Source: Triglochin maritima (lineage: Eukaryota; Streptophyta; Magnoliopsida; Alismatales; Juncaginaceae). Taken from it: 64,000 bases of DNA. The position numbers and the translations under genes are program-made. The notes below the pieces were generated by a model. The model was not told where the DNA came from. It saw only the letters and a list, made by a program, of their open reading frames with translations, and did no database searches. Positions 26,356-37,240 of the stretch are shown here, piece after piece. The stretch covers positions 14,190,743 through 14,254,742 of the forward strand of contig OY821772.1 of assembly GCA_963682175.1 (NCBI GenBank), given 5' to 3'. Each line of letters opens with the position of its first letter. Positions within the stretch are counted from its first letter, which is position 1.

Positions 26356-26829
26356 CGGACGGACGGGAGGAAGGTGGGATCACTGCTGGTTCTCAACTTG
26401 TAGTTGTTGGGCGTTCTGGTAGTTAATAAGTTAATCGATTTTTGTTAGTATAGAAAATAAACATGTAAACCGAAAAAAATTATTATAATAAAAATAAATT
26501 ACGAAATAATAAATTTAGGTAAAAGATAGATAAATTTCCAGATATAATTCCCTCCGACCGGCCAGGCCCGAGGTGTACACCACCCTGCTCGTCCGAGGGG
26601 TGATCATCATTTTACACCTGCGTGGACCAGCCTCTTTCTCCCCTCCAGCGACCCAAACTCACCCCACCTTGTTCTGCTGACCGGGCCCCCTACCCCCGCG
26701 GTTCCCAGATCCGTGGCATGAAAGAAAATTCCCGCCTACCCAGGTGAAATTTTCCATTATCTAGTCTGTTTTTTTTCTAAGAATGGGTAGAATTAATATG
26801 TAATCTATAGTTAAAAATAGGAATTTTTT
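26356..26829 (-). promoter_or_regulatory. VPS8 5' UTR and promoter region
   Basis: Upstream of the VPS8 start on its strand. Bases 26356-26420 are GC-rich and probably 5' UTR; 26430-26530 are AT-rich; 26550-26740 are GC- and C-rich. No single TATA box stands out. The distance to the next transposon (MULE fragment) is under 500 bp, so the promoter is short or overlaps repeats. Confidence 0.45.
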
Positions 26830-27330
26830 TGAAATAATTACAAACAAAAAATGGAAGTATGTGCACATGGGAAACTTATTTGGCAAAGTATGCAACTTAA
26901 AAACGGGAGGATGCATGCCTCTTATAGTCAGAGCAAAGAATGTTTTCAAATAAATAGGTACAAGTCTGAACACAACTGTAGTAACGAGGGTCTTTTGCAT
27001 GATCACATGCAATGCGATGCTGGTTTAATTTCTAACATGATTCTTGCAGTCATTCGAACAAACATAATTGTCACTCCTATAGAAATCTAAGTTCTAGTGA
27101 AGACTCATTACTTCATAGACATCAAGTATGATAAAGTTTGGTACGCCCGGAAGAAAGCATTGGAAAAAGTATACAGAGTTGATGATGCATCTTATCGTAA
27201 TTTAAGACATTTTATGTCTAATATTTGCACAACCAACCCTGGCACAATAGTCGAGATTCAGACTCATAGGATAAATCAAAACATTGAACAGTTTCAGAGA
27301 ATTTTTTGGTCATTCGCGGCATTTCATGTG
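26830..27330 (+). pseudogene. MULE (MuDR-like) transposase fragment
   Basis: One frame across a TAA at 27088-27090. The first part has the zinc-finger-like pattern of MuDR transposases (FQINRYKSEHNC ... H ... LISNMI). The second has the linker and start of the MULE domain (WYARKKALEKVY, NPGTIVEIQ, FQRIFWSFA). The catalytic DDE region is missing: the homology ends where the next repeat begins (about 27325). A truncated relic of an autonomous Mutator-like element. Confidence 0.8.
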
Positions 27331-27342
27331 CTTAATGTAGAT

Positions 27343-28922
27343 TGAGTGACATCATATCATGTATATATTTGTCTTATATCTTTTATTTTTAACCTAAGCA
27401 ATGCTACGTAACGAGTTTTATGTTTAAATTTCAGGAATAAGACAAGTGAGAAGAAGAGACACAAAAAGGACCTAAAAGCAAGAGAAGACTGAATTGCAAG
27501 ACTTATGGACTGAGATGCAAGAGAGAATGACCCAGATGTAAACCAAAATGACCAATGAGCAAATCAAGAAGCTTCACATCATCACGAGGAATATTTTGGC
27601 AATTAGATCTGGGTCTAAACATCAACAATCAAATCGGGTTCAACAAACATGAAGAAATCAAGTCAGAATCAAGCCACCTAAACCAGACCCCATCAACCCA
27701 ATCTAAACTGTCAATCGGCGGTCCAAATTACTCCAAACGGTTCATGGTTAGTCAGGTGTTCGATTATATTGTTTTATGTCCATTTATAATATGTGTTTAG
27801 TCCCATACCGGGGGATTGTGTCGGGTTACATTTTCTCATGGCTATAAATAAAACTCTTCCTCCTCCTTTGTAATACATCTCCTCTCTTGATGGTCATTCT
27901 CTTTACTTGGAGTAAAGCCTTGGAGAAAAACTCTAGTCGAGAGATGCTACTTATAATGTGAGTGAGTAATAAAGAATGTTTTGTTTGTTCATGTTGTATC
28001 TTTTGTAATTCTTGCATGCTTAGCTTAATTGTGTTTTAGTAATCTTAGTATAAATAGAATGTTTTCTCTTCTTAATATGAATGTTAGCATAATGAGTAGT
28101 GAGTAGTTCAATCCCCCTTTGGGGTGGAGATGATGTACATTTATGAGGTTTTGAATGGTTGATGAATTTAGATTGTGTAGACTTGAATGTTCGTATGTTC
28201 ATCGGGTTTGTTTTATTCATCTACATGTTGGGGGATTTTTGATGAGTTTTGCCACAAGATTTAGACACTCCCATGTTTGGTTTCCTCATGTTTATTTGCT
28301 GAAATTTCCTATCGGATACGCTACATTTTAGTCGTGTGTTTGTATTAGCGTTTAATGGCTTGATTGATTGAAGAAACTTTGTTTTGATGAGTTTTGCCAT
28401 AAATTTCAGTCACTTCTCATGCTTAGCTTTGTTCTTCACATGAGTTCCTGGTTTTTTATGAGTTTTGCCATAATGTTAGACACTTCTCGTGTTGATCCTC
28501 ATCTTGTGATGATCAAGTAGGAATTGCTAGTATGTTGTGTGAATGATTGATAAGTTTTGTCACATCTTTAGACACTTCCTATGCATGAATACATACACAT
28601 GACACACACATGCTTACATGCGTCATTCATCAGTTATCTCACCTCATATATGTTCACACTCCACCCCTTGAGGGTTTTTATTCCTGAATTTCATCTTTCT
28701 TATTAGTAGTTGCTTAGTTTAGTTTTAGTTCCTCTTGTGCTTTCATTTCCTTGTTTGTTGCTTACTAGTTTAGTGTAGTTTAGTGTAATCCGCTTCTTCT
28801 CCCCTTTGTTTCCCACTTGCCTTCGAACGAACCAGAGTCGACACACCTCTCTGTGGATCGACCTGTATTTGCCACGTCTTCACCTACACCGTGCACTTGC
28901 GGTATTTAAAACAAACACATCA
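27343..28922. mobile_element. Solo LTR (1,580 bp), TSD TAGAT
   Basis: Starts TGAGTGACATC, ends ACACATCA, and is flanked by identical TAGAT at 27338-27342 and 28923-28927. No coding sequence or internal region. It matches, in reverse orientation, the solo LTR at 36525-46944 (shared segments: the CCGGGGGATTGTG-type box, the CCCCTTTGGGGTGGA box, GTCGACACACCTC, GTGCACTT). Family-internal repeats of TGAGTTTTGCCA occur at 28245-28560. The internal retrotransposon genes are unknown. Confidence 0.9.
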
Positions 28923-29510
28923 TAGATCTATACTCGTAGCATGCTTAAACTTGTATTAGATGAGATAATGTCCACACTAGGTACTTATCTCATGCTAGCT
29001 GTAGAGTTTATCTTATTGCTTGTAATGGTTTGATGGAAATGACTTGTTATGTATGGATCCATGTTTGGTGCACATCACATGAATGATTTAGGTTGTATGT
29101 ATGATTAATTGATGTTCTAATGGTCACATTATGTACTTATTACATGCTTGACATTCTAAAATCAACATCAATTTTATGTGAGATATGCACGCTCATGGTT
29201 TGTCATGTAGTGTTGTGTGTCCTACACTTAGATTCTACACTCGCTTCTACTTGTATGCCACGCAAACTACACTTGTGCCTAATTGAAATGAAGACTCACT
29301 CACACACACACATACCTACACACCTCCACTTCATTGGGGTTTAGTTTAATTGTTAATTCATTCATAGTTTAGTGTAATCAAATTTCTTCTCCCCTTATTT
29401 TCCACATGACTTCTGAAGAACCAGAGTTGACACACCTCTCTGTGGACTCGACCCATACGTGTTGCGTCTTTACCAACATCATGCACTTGTGGTTATTATA
29501 ACTGAATCAG
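28923..29510. repeat. Fragment of a related LTR, interrupted by solo LTR 27343-28922
   Basis: Resembles, in reverse orientation, the LTR at about 50589-53379 (shared GCATG.TAC.AGTA.AGATCTA and the GTCGA..CACACCTCTC box near the end at ~29430). A few bases left of 27343 (TGTGCTTAATGTAGAT) also match, so the solo LTR inserted inside this older one. The 5' boundary is lost against the MULE fragment; the 3' boundary is near 29510, where copia homology starts. Confidence 0.65.
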
Positions 29511-29512
29511 TC

Positions 29513-30644
29513 AATCTATATCGTGTTTAGATATGGATGACTTTATAATAAATATTAAAAATTCTTGCATGTCTTTATCAAAGAATGGAATTTTCTATGC
29601 AAATGCTTTCATAAGAAATTGACTCTATTTGCTTGAATTGAATAATAAACAAATTTTAAACTTTAATAACAAAAGACTTAAAACAACTCACGTGAATGAT
29701 ACAATTTTATGACACTATCGCCTTGGTCACATCAATGAAAAATACATCAAGAAATTGCAGGAAGCTAACCTTCTTCGTCCTATTGATTTTAAATCATAAG
29801 AGACATGCGAACCTTGCCTTATGGGCAAAATGACCAAGAGGCCTTTCAAGAAGAAAGGTCTGAGAGAAAGTGACTTGCTGGATTGATACATTCCAATGTA
29901 TGTGGTCCTATAAGTACAAGTGCAAGAGATGGTTGTTCATGGATGACTATAGTCGTTATGGTTATATTTATTTAATGAGAAACAAAAGTGAATCCTTTGA
30001 CAAGTTCAAGGAATTCAAGAATGAAGTAGAGAACCAACTCAATAAGAGGATCAAATCTCTACGAACCGATCGTGGAAGTGAGTACTTAAGTGCTGAATTT
30101 GACTCATTCCTAAAGGAGTGTGATATTATACCACAACTCACTCCACCAGGAACACCTCAGTGGATCGGTGTGTCCGAAAGGAGAAATAAGACATTACTCG
30201 ACATGGTTCAATCAATGATGAGTTAAGCTGAATTGCCGCTTTATTTTTGGAGTTATGCACTACAAGCTACGACTTACACACTCAATAATGTGCCATCCAA
30301 ATCCGTAGAGAAAATGTCATATGAGCTTTGGAGTGGTAAAATACTCAAGCTCAAATTTCTCAAGATTTTGGGTTGTGAGACCTACGTCAAAAATTTGCCG
30401 TCAACCAAACTTCAACCAAAAGCGGATAAATACTTTTTTATAGGTTATCCTCATGAGAAAAGAGGATACTACTTTTGGCATAAAACCTCCAATCGAGTGA
30501 TTATCGAGAGGGATGTCGTATTCTTAGAGAATGAATTTCTTGAAAAATAAGTAGTGGGAGTAGAGTTGTGCTTGAGGAAACTCAAGGTACTCTACAAGAT
30601 CATGATGTGAATGATGACATTCGAGATCATGAAGGCCCAACCGA
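29513..30644 (+). pseudogene. copia GAG-pre-integrase and integrase fragment
   Basis: Same family as the pol at 2703-5894, in the opposite orientation. Reads the pre-integrase domain (LWHYRLGHINEK) with stops, then the integrase core from 29936 (MDDYSRYGYIYLMRN, TDRGSEY, GVSERRNK). It retains the NG-like IG-V form where the other copy has NE. A TAA interrupts near 30225, and TAA ends the frame at 30548-30550. RT and RNase H are absent because a CACTA element begins at 30645, with copia homology running right up to it. Confidence 0.9.
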
Positions 30645-30875
30645 CACTAGTGCAGAATAGTGCATACTCGTCGGCTAATAGGCATCGACTTTATTAACAA
30701 TCGACGTCTATTTGGTGCCATAGATGTTGGCTCTGTTAATTCCCATTCGAACCGACGTGTATACCTTGATGTGTATTCCCCCATCCATAGACGTCGGGAT
30801 ATAGACGTCGGCTATATTAACAACCGACGTCTATTAGGTGCAATAGACGTTGACGGTTAATATAACCGACGTCTA
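30645..30875. repeat. CACTA-1 left end with subterminal repeats
   Basis: CACTA terminus followed by about six copies of ATAGACGTCGG or its reverse ACCGACGTCTAT in alternating orientation, the typical transposase-binding subterminal arrangement of En/Spm elements. The last copy is split by the solo LTR at 30876. Confidence 0.88.
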
Positions 30876-33010
30876 TGAAGGGAATGTGTTCTAAAAGTTT
30901 TACTTTTAAATGTCAATTATTATGAATTGAATGAGAAATCATTTTGTTCCTTGTTTGTGTTATTCATCTTTTAGAAGTGTTAAGGAAGATGCTCTTGGTC
31001 CTTAACCGTAGAGCTCTAAAAGATATTGGTTTACATAAAACAAAAGATATTCGCAATCATGGTAATTAACATGGAACATTAATTACCGAGTTAAGATTGT
31101 CGTGTTGGTCATAGATCATTGTAGCTCTACAAGTGAGTGACAACACGGGTATGCAAAAGAGGAAAATATTACTTTTGTATACTGAATAGACCTAATAAGT
31201 AAAATATTATAGAAATGTGTTTCTGTGTCTTTAATATTTTACTGTGTCTTTGGTCCTTTGATATGAGACTTATATCTGATCACTTAAGGAATACTTAATT
31301 AGATCAGTGTCTTGAACTATCGATCAGTGTAGTGTAAAGGCATTGGTTGGTTAAGTATAACTTTCGTTGGAGAAGATAGTTAGTCAAAAGATTATCATTG
31401 CCCCTCTTAATTGAGTGATGATATTAGTGGGCCCCTTGATAAAACAAAGTTATAATGTGCACAATGTGATTTGAGTTAAGTCACATATTTATAACTAGCT
31501 TAAAGAGATCAAGAAATGAATACTAATACAAAGATGACACAATACTACTTTGTGTGTATTCTTAATATCATGAGGCAAGGGACGGACACAAGTGGTGCAC
31601 TCCATCACTAAATGGATCGGGTTTTGGTTCGAGTGGAATTAAGACATCTAACTAATTGGGAGCTATAATGTGTAGCTAGATACCGCTTATAGCTTATGAT
31701 ATTAAGCTCTTAATATCACTGCCAACTTAGTTTAGATCCTCCCATAGGTCACACCGCAAAAACCGTGAAACAAGAAGCTTGATTTTTGGTTCATATGATG
31801 TGTCGGGTTTCTCATAGAAAATATGACACATGTGGTGATCAAGTAAAATCAGTTATGTTGTATAGAAACATAATTAGAGTCATGATAAATTCATATGAGA
31901 TGCATATATTATGGGGTGCAATAATTTATTGTTGCATAGGATAATACATTGCATAAGTTGTGAATTTGCTAAAACCCCCTTAAGTTCAAATTTTGTTGGA
32001 AATAAATCCAAAATTTGAAATAGGCAAAATTGGGTAGAAGTTCGGTAATCCGTTATGGTTCGGTCGACCGAAGGATCTATGGATCGGTCAACCGAACGTG
32101 GAACGGATAATCGTAATTGATTGACCGGACTTGACCAAAGTGCCTGGAGCTTTGATACAGTGTACCGAACCAGAAACGGTCGACCGAACAATGTCAAGTT
32201 CCGATATTTTCGGTTAACCGAATAGCACTCGGTTTTAGACGTGAATGGGTCTGATCGGTTAAGGAGAATTTTTCTCTTTAAGATTCGGTCATCCGTCACG
32301 TACTCGGTTAAACGATCGTGACAAATTCGGTTAACCGAGTGGGACTCGGTAAACCGAACAGCGGTCGATTTTCTGCCTTTGATTATTAAGAGATTAATTT
32401 GATCGATGGTTGGATTAGCTCCAAATTTGGTCAAACGTTTTGTGGGTGCATATAATGCATTATGGAATTAGTTTGTGAGAGAAATTGTCATAAAACCGTG
32501 GCTTAAGAATAGCCATGATTAAGAGTAAGATTGGAACCTATAAATAGGTCCTTATTCTCCCTAATTGGGTTACACAATTCATAAATTATTTTCTCTCCTA
32601 ATTCACTACTAAAACCCACGAAAATTCTCTTAGTTTTCTAAGTCTTTGGAAGGAGAAATCTCAGAGGCTAAGGAAGGGGTTTGTAGCTAGATTCTAAGCT
32701 TGTTTGGAGATCGATTGGCTAGCTTCTTTCTCTCCAACCTTGTTTAGGGTTTCGGTGAACACTCGGAGGCATCCAGCGCAACGAGAAGCGAAGATTGGTT
32801 TCCTCAACGTCTCTGAAACGTCAAGAAGTTTTTGAGAACTTCTAGGTATGAATTTCGGAGTCCCTTTGTGTTTGTTTTAATAAGTTTTTGAAACTAGTTG
32901 TTAAAACAAACCGATGCATGCATAAATAAATCGAAGAAAATTGTAATAGATCCTTATTATACATGAAAATTCGAAAAATATATATGTATAATTAAACATG
33001 AAATCCTACA
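30876..33010 (+). mobile_element. Solo copia LTR (2,135 bp), TSD GTCTA
   Basis: Starts TGAAGGGAATGTG, ends ATCCTACA, flanked by GTCTA at 30871-30875 and 33011-33015. Joining the flanks restores the CACTA subterminal motif CGACGTCTATAGG, as seen intact in CACTA-2. The first ~1 kb closely matches the LTR of the copia element at 565-10331 (reverse complement), while the middle and end diverge, so it is a subfamily member. No internal genes remain: LTR-LTR recombination is the usual explanation. It holds a palindrome array at 32055-32370. Confidence 0.95.
32055..32370. repeat. Palindrome array CGGTCGACCG / CGGTTAACCG in solo LTR
   Basis: Two exact CGGTCGACCG (near 32061 and 32178), two CGGTTAACCG (near 32213 and 32328), and intermediates CGGTCAACCG, CGGTCATCCG, CGGTAAACCG. 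CGGTTAACCG is what C-to-T change on both strands of the central CpG would give, and it is again a palindrome. Confidence 0.8.
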
Positions 33011-35263
33011 GTCTATAGGTCTTTAAGTCGAGAATCCCTTCATTTTTTATCTTTCATCCCGACAAAAACCAGACCAAACCCTAGCGACCCTCCGACCAAT
33101 CTTCAACCTCCGTGACCACTGCAACCTTCTTCCTCCACTTCCGCGACCACCGCAGTCACGACAGTCGTCTTCCTCCACCGCGACCTCCCCGACCTTGAGG
33201 TGAATCTCTTGACCTTTTTTACGTTCCTTATTTTGGTTAGTTTGGTGAAGTGGAATTTGTTGTTTTTTCGGTTTTCATATGGAATTAAAGAGTGTAAATA
33301 ATGATATTTTCGTGGTTATTATAATGCATACTATAGAGAGCAAAAACAAAGGTTTTCGAGAGAAAAGATTGTAAAAAGTTGTTTTTTAGAAGGTGAAAAT
33401 TCTGGGTATGTATTTTGTCAGTTATAATAGTTTGTATATTTTCTAAGATGGGTTCTATTTGTAGAAAATAGAAGAGTGGTTTGGATTGCATGCTTGTGTA
33501 TGGTTGTTTATTTGTATGTGAATGTAACATGTATAAGATTAATAAATATTTTGTGGTTTGGAATGACAATAATTTTGAAGAATGTCATTTGCATTCATTT
33601 GTGTTTCAAGGCCCGTCCTTACCTTTTCCATATCTTTTCAGCCCAGTAATCCATTTATTGTTTTCGTAATTTTAGTTTTCATGCAATTATGGCTATATGA
33701 GTTCTGAAAATTGAGTCTCGAATCAACCAATAATGGTTTTCTTTTGTGATTGAGTTCTTAAACGGGTAGTATATTTCCCGAGTCTTGAGATCAATTTACG
33801 GTTTCGGATACATTTTGGGATTGAGTTTTTTTATTTAGTGTAGTTGTGAGACGTCATTGCGAGGATTGAGCGACGTCATTGCTGGATTAGTGTGAGGATT
33901 GAGCGACATTGTTGTACGGGAAGCGTCTAAGATTCTGATTGTGAGTTTTCCTTTGTTTTAGATAATTGTCATGATTATATTCTTTATTTTAGATAATGTT
34001 CATAAGATAATGTGAAATTTATTGTGGCTATGAATGAATCTATTGATATCAAACCACATCGGGAGATCAAACCGTACCCTAATAACAATTCTTGGTTAAA
34101 GAACGAGTTGATTAGTAAGAATGATCGAATCTCCGTTTGTTATTTTTGGAAAATGTCTTTAATATTCAGTAATTGAAATTAGACTTGATTGGACCCTTCA
34201 AGTCAAAGATTTTTACCTTGTGTGAGATGGTTTAACATGCCTAATTGATAAGAATACATGCCTAATTGATAAGAATACATGTTCGATCTAATTGATGCTT
34301 TAATTTAACATGAATATTTTCAAATTTTCGTATTTGCATTATTTTGAGAATGCTGAAATGTTATAATGTTTTATTTTGCATTGTTTTATTTTGAGAATGC
34401 TGAAATCTAATTGATAAGAATGTTGAATGCTGAAATGAAACTTATTTTGTTTAGTTAAATGTTTATTTAGGTTTACTTTCTAATAACTCATTGACCCCTT
34501 AAGCAACTTGGCCTTTAATAACCTAAAGCAAAAGATTAGACCATTTTTGCTAAGTCATTCATCATATAGGATTTCCATTCATCGTATTTATTATTTATTT
34601 TACGATTTCTATCGTAGATTGCTAGCGTAAGGTACGTAATCTCTTTCACTCATCATTCATTAGAAATCACACATTAGTTAGTAGGACTTGCATTGGAACA
34701 AGTGTGAGGTGAGTGTTTGTTTGGTGTGTTGTTTGTTAGATTAAGGTATGAAAACCACTTAGGGGGCAGTCACCTATAGGAGATGAGGTGGGGGATTTCA
34801 TCACCCTTTCCTTTGCCCAAAAACCACTTAATAAAAGAGCCTTAATAAAATCAATTAGACGTTGGCCCCTAGGATTTTTGGACGCAATAAGGAGAGGAAA
34901 CCGTTTAAGACCGTTATGGCCTGAACGTCGTTGCTCATCTAGTCTCCCTGAGATTTTAGGAACCTCCGGCTTCTTGATTTCCTACAGACTAGTGGTCCTC
35001 GGTGGGAGCTCGAAGTTAGGCATCGTCTAGTGCTAAGGACCTATAGTGGACTCTAGGCTTGCTTTGGCCTTGATTGCTTGGTTAGGTTTCTAACCTTCTT
35101 TAGTCCCACACTAGATTAATGACTTCATCTCTTCTCTCCTGAGTCATTATTTTCTCATCTTTATGTCTCCGGATCTTCTCATCTACGAACTCCTTCTTTT
35201 AAATTGAAATTTTATTTACTGTCTTCAATAATAACTATCATTTTTCTTAATGTTTAGATTGAG
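33011..35263. other. CACTA-1 region upstream of its transposase
   Basis: Non-coding. Matches CACTA-2 left region: a GC-rich stretch with CCGCGACC repeats (33080-33200, against 37290-37460), an AT-rich middle, and a conserved block near 34740-35040 (matching 38430-38820) with a GGGGGCAGTCACC box. Short frames here are shared only as repeats and I do not call them genes. Confidence 0.65.
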
Positions 35264-36389
35264 ATGGATCGAGAGTGGATTCTTTCAAACCGATTGAGTG
35301 ATGAGTATATGAACGTAGTGAATATGTTCTAAGAGGTTGCCAAAGATCATTCAAAGAATACGAATGCAGAGACATGGCGTATTGTCCATGCAATAAGTGT
35401 CATAATATGTCAGTGCTGACTTTTCGGAAAATAAAAGATCATTTGTTTGAGAAAGGTTTCGACCAAAGTTACAGACGGTGGATATGGCAAGAATGATGGG
35501 GACAATGTTAGTGCGGGAGATCACTTAGAGGAAATGGTTCATGATATAGCTGAAAAGTTTTCGTCCAACCCCAATTTACTTGGTAGTTTGTTGAGTGACA
35601 ATGAGAAGCCGTTGTATAAGGGTTGCACCAAATTTACTAGATTGTCAGTGGTGTTTTAGTTGTACAATATAAAAGCAGGAAATGGTTGGACTGATGTCAG
35701 TTTCACATCAGTGTTGAAGCTATTGAAAGAGATCCTTCCCGAGTATAATGAACTGCCGGATAGAACTTATGATGCTAAGAAAGTGTTGTGTCCTATCAGA
35801 ATGGAATATAGGAAGATACATGCATGTCCGAACGATTGTATATTGTGTAGGGGTGGGTTTGAAAACATACATTCATTTCCCAAGTGTAATGTTTCATGAC
35901 ACAAAATGAAACGCAGTGCATCGAACCACAATGTAGATGATGATGATGTGGTATCTTCCGATAATACCAAGGCTCAAACTTTGTTTGCAGGTAAGGAGGG
36001 TTCCAAAAACATGACATGGCATGCTGCTCATGAGAAACCAAATGATCATTTGCTATGTCATCCTACAGATTCACCTTAATGGAAAAAAGTAGATCACGAC
36101 TTTCCTTTGTTTGGTGAAGAATCCAGGAATGTACGACTTGGACTCTGTACGAACGGAATGAATCCTTTCGGTAGTTTGAGTAGCATTCACAGTTCTTGGC
36201 ATGTTCTGCTTATAATTTACAATTTGCCCCCGTGATTATGCATGAAACACAAATATATTATGTTGTCCTTAATGATTTCTGATCCGAAACAATCTGGAAA
36301 CGACATAGATGTGTATATAAGACTCTTAATTGACGATCTAAAGAGATTGTGGGATGATGGACAACCAGTTTTTGATGCTTATCGTCAGC

Positions 36390-36513
36390 TAGGGGTGAGC
36401 AAAATTTGGTTCGGTCCGGGTGTCCGGACCGAACCGAATTTTTCGGTCCGGTCTTCCGAAAAGTTCGGTCTTCGGTCCGGTCCGGTCCGGCCCCGGACCG
36501 AAGCTCACCCCTA
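36390..36513. mobile_element. hAT-type MITE, 124 bp
   Basis: Inverted termini TAGGGGTGAGC...GCTCACCCCTA with an 8-bp target duplication, TCGTCAGC (36382-36389) and TCATCAGC (36514-36521), differing by one CpG-type transition. The interior is built of CGGTCCGG / CCGGACCG repeats and can fold. The 8-bp duplication fits hAT. Non-coding, non-autonomous. Confidence 0.9.
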
Positions 36514-36898
36514 TCATCAGCAGTTGATTGAACGTTTTAATTAACCGTAAGTGCACGACCGCGTTGAAGCGGTGGCAAATACGGGTCGATCCATAGGGAG
36601 GTGTGTCGACTTTGGTTAGTTCGAAGGCTAGTAGGAAACAAAAGGGAGAAAAGATTGATTAAACTAAACTACACTAATCTACTAAACAACAAGAAGGAAA
36701 TGAAAGCACAAAACGAACTAAACTAAGCTACTAATTAAAGAAGATAGAAATCAAGAATGGAAAACCCCTAAGGGGTGGAGTGTGTGTACACATGAAATAA
36801 GTGTGGTGAATGCATACAATAATCTCAATTGTAGTTAGTGTTTGTTAATGCATAAGAAGCACCTAATGGCAAGACCTATCATTCAAAGCACCAACCTA

Positions 36899-37240
36899 CA
36901 CTAGTGTAGAAAAGGCTTTACTCGTCGCCCAATAGACGTCGGCTGTTATAACAGCCGACGTCTAGAAGGGAGAGCATAGCATAGACGTCGGTTGTTACTA
37001 CGACCGACGTCTATGTGGTAATATAGACGTCGGCTATTGTATTACCTAGTTTATCCGACGTCTATGGGTTATAGACGTTGACAAATAGACGTCGGATATT
37101 AGAATACCCTGTGAAGCCGACGTCTATAACGTATAGACGTCGACCTATAGACGTCGGATGTTATAAATATACGACGTCTCTAATCCCTGCATATAGACGT
37201 CAGACATTTATAACATCCGACGTCTATAGGTCTTAAAGAA
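36899..37240. repeat. CACTA-2 left subterminal repeats
   Basis: About ten copies of ATAGACGTCGG or reverse, mostly as inverted pairs separated by short AT spacers (for example around 36940-36965 and 36985-37015). In En/Spm elements such repeats are where the element's own DNA-binding protein binds. Confidence 0.9.

Noticed and set aside
30876..33010. Reading this LTR as the 3' LTR of the copia fragment at 29513-30644
   Set aside because: It has its own target duplication (GTCTA) inside CACTA-1 subterminal repeats, so it is a separate, later insertion.
36899..37240. Regular short repeats with spacers, CRISPR-like at first sight
   Set aside because: Repeats alternate in orientation, vary in spacing and sit at a CACTA terminus in a plant genome; they are transposon subterminal repeats.
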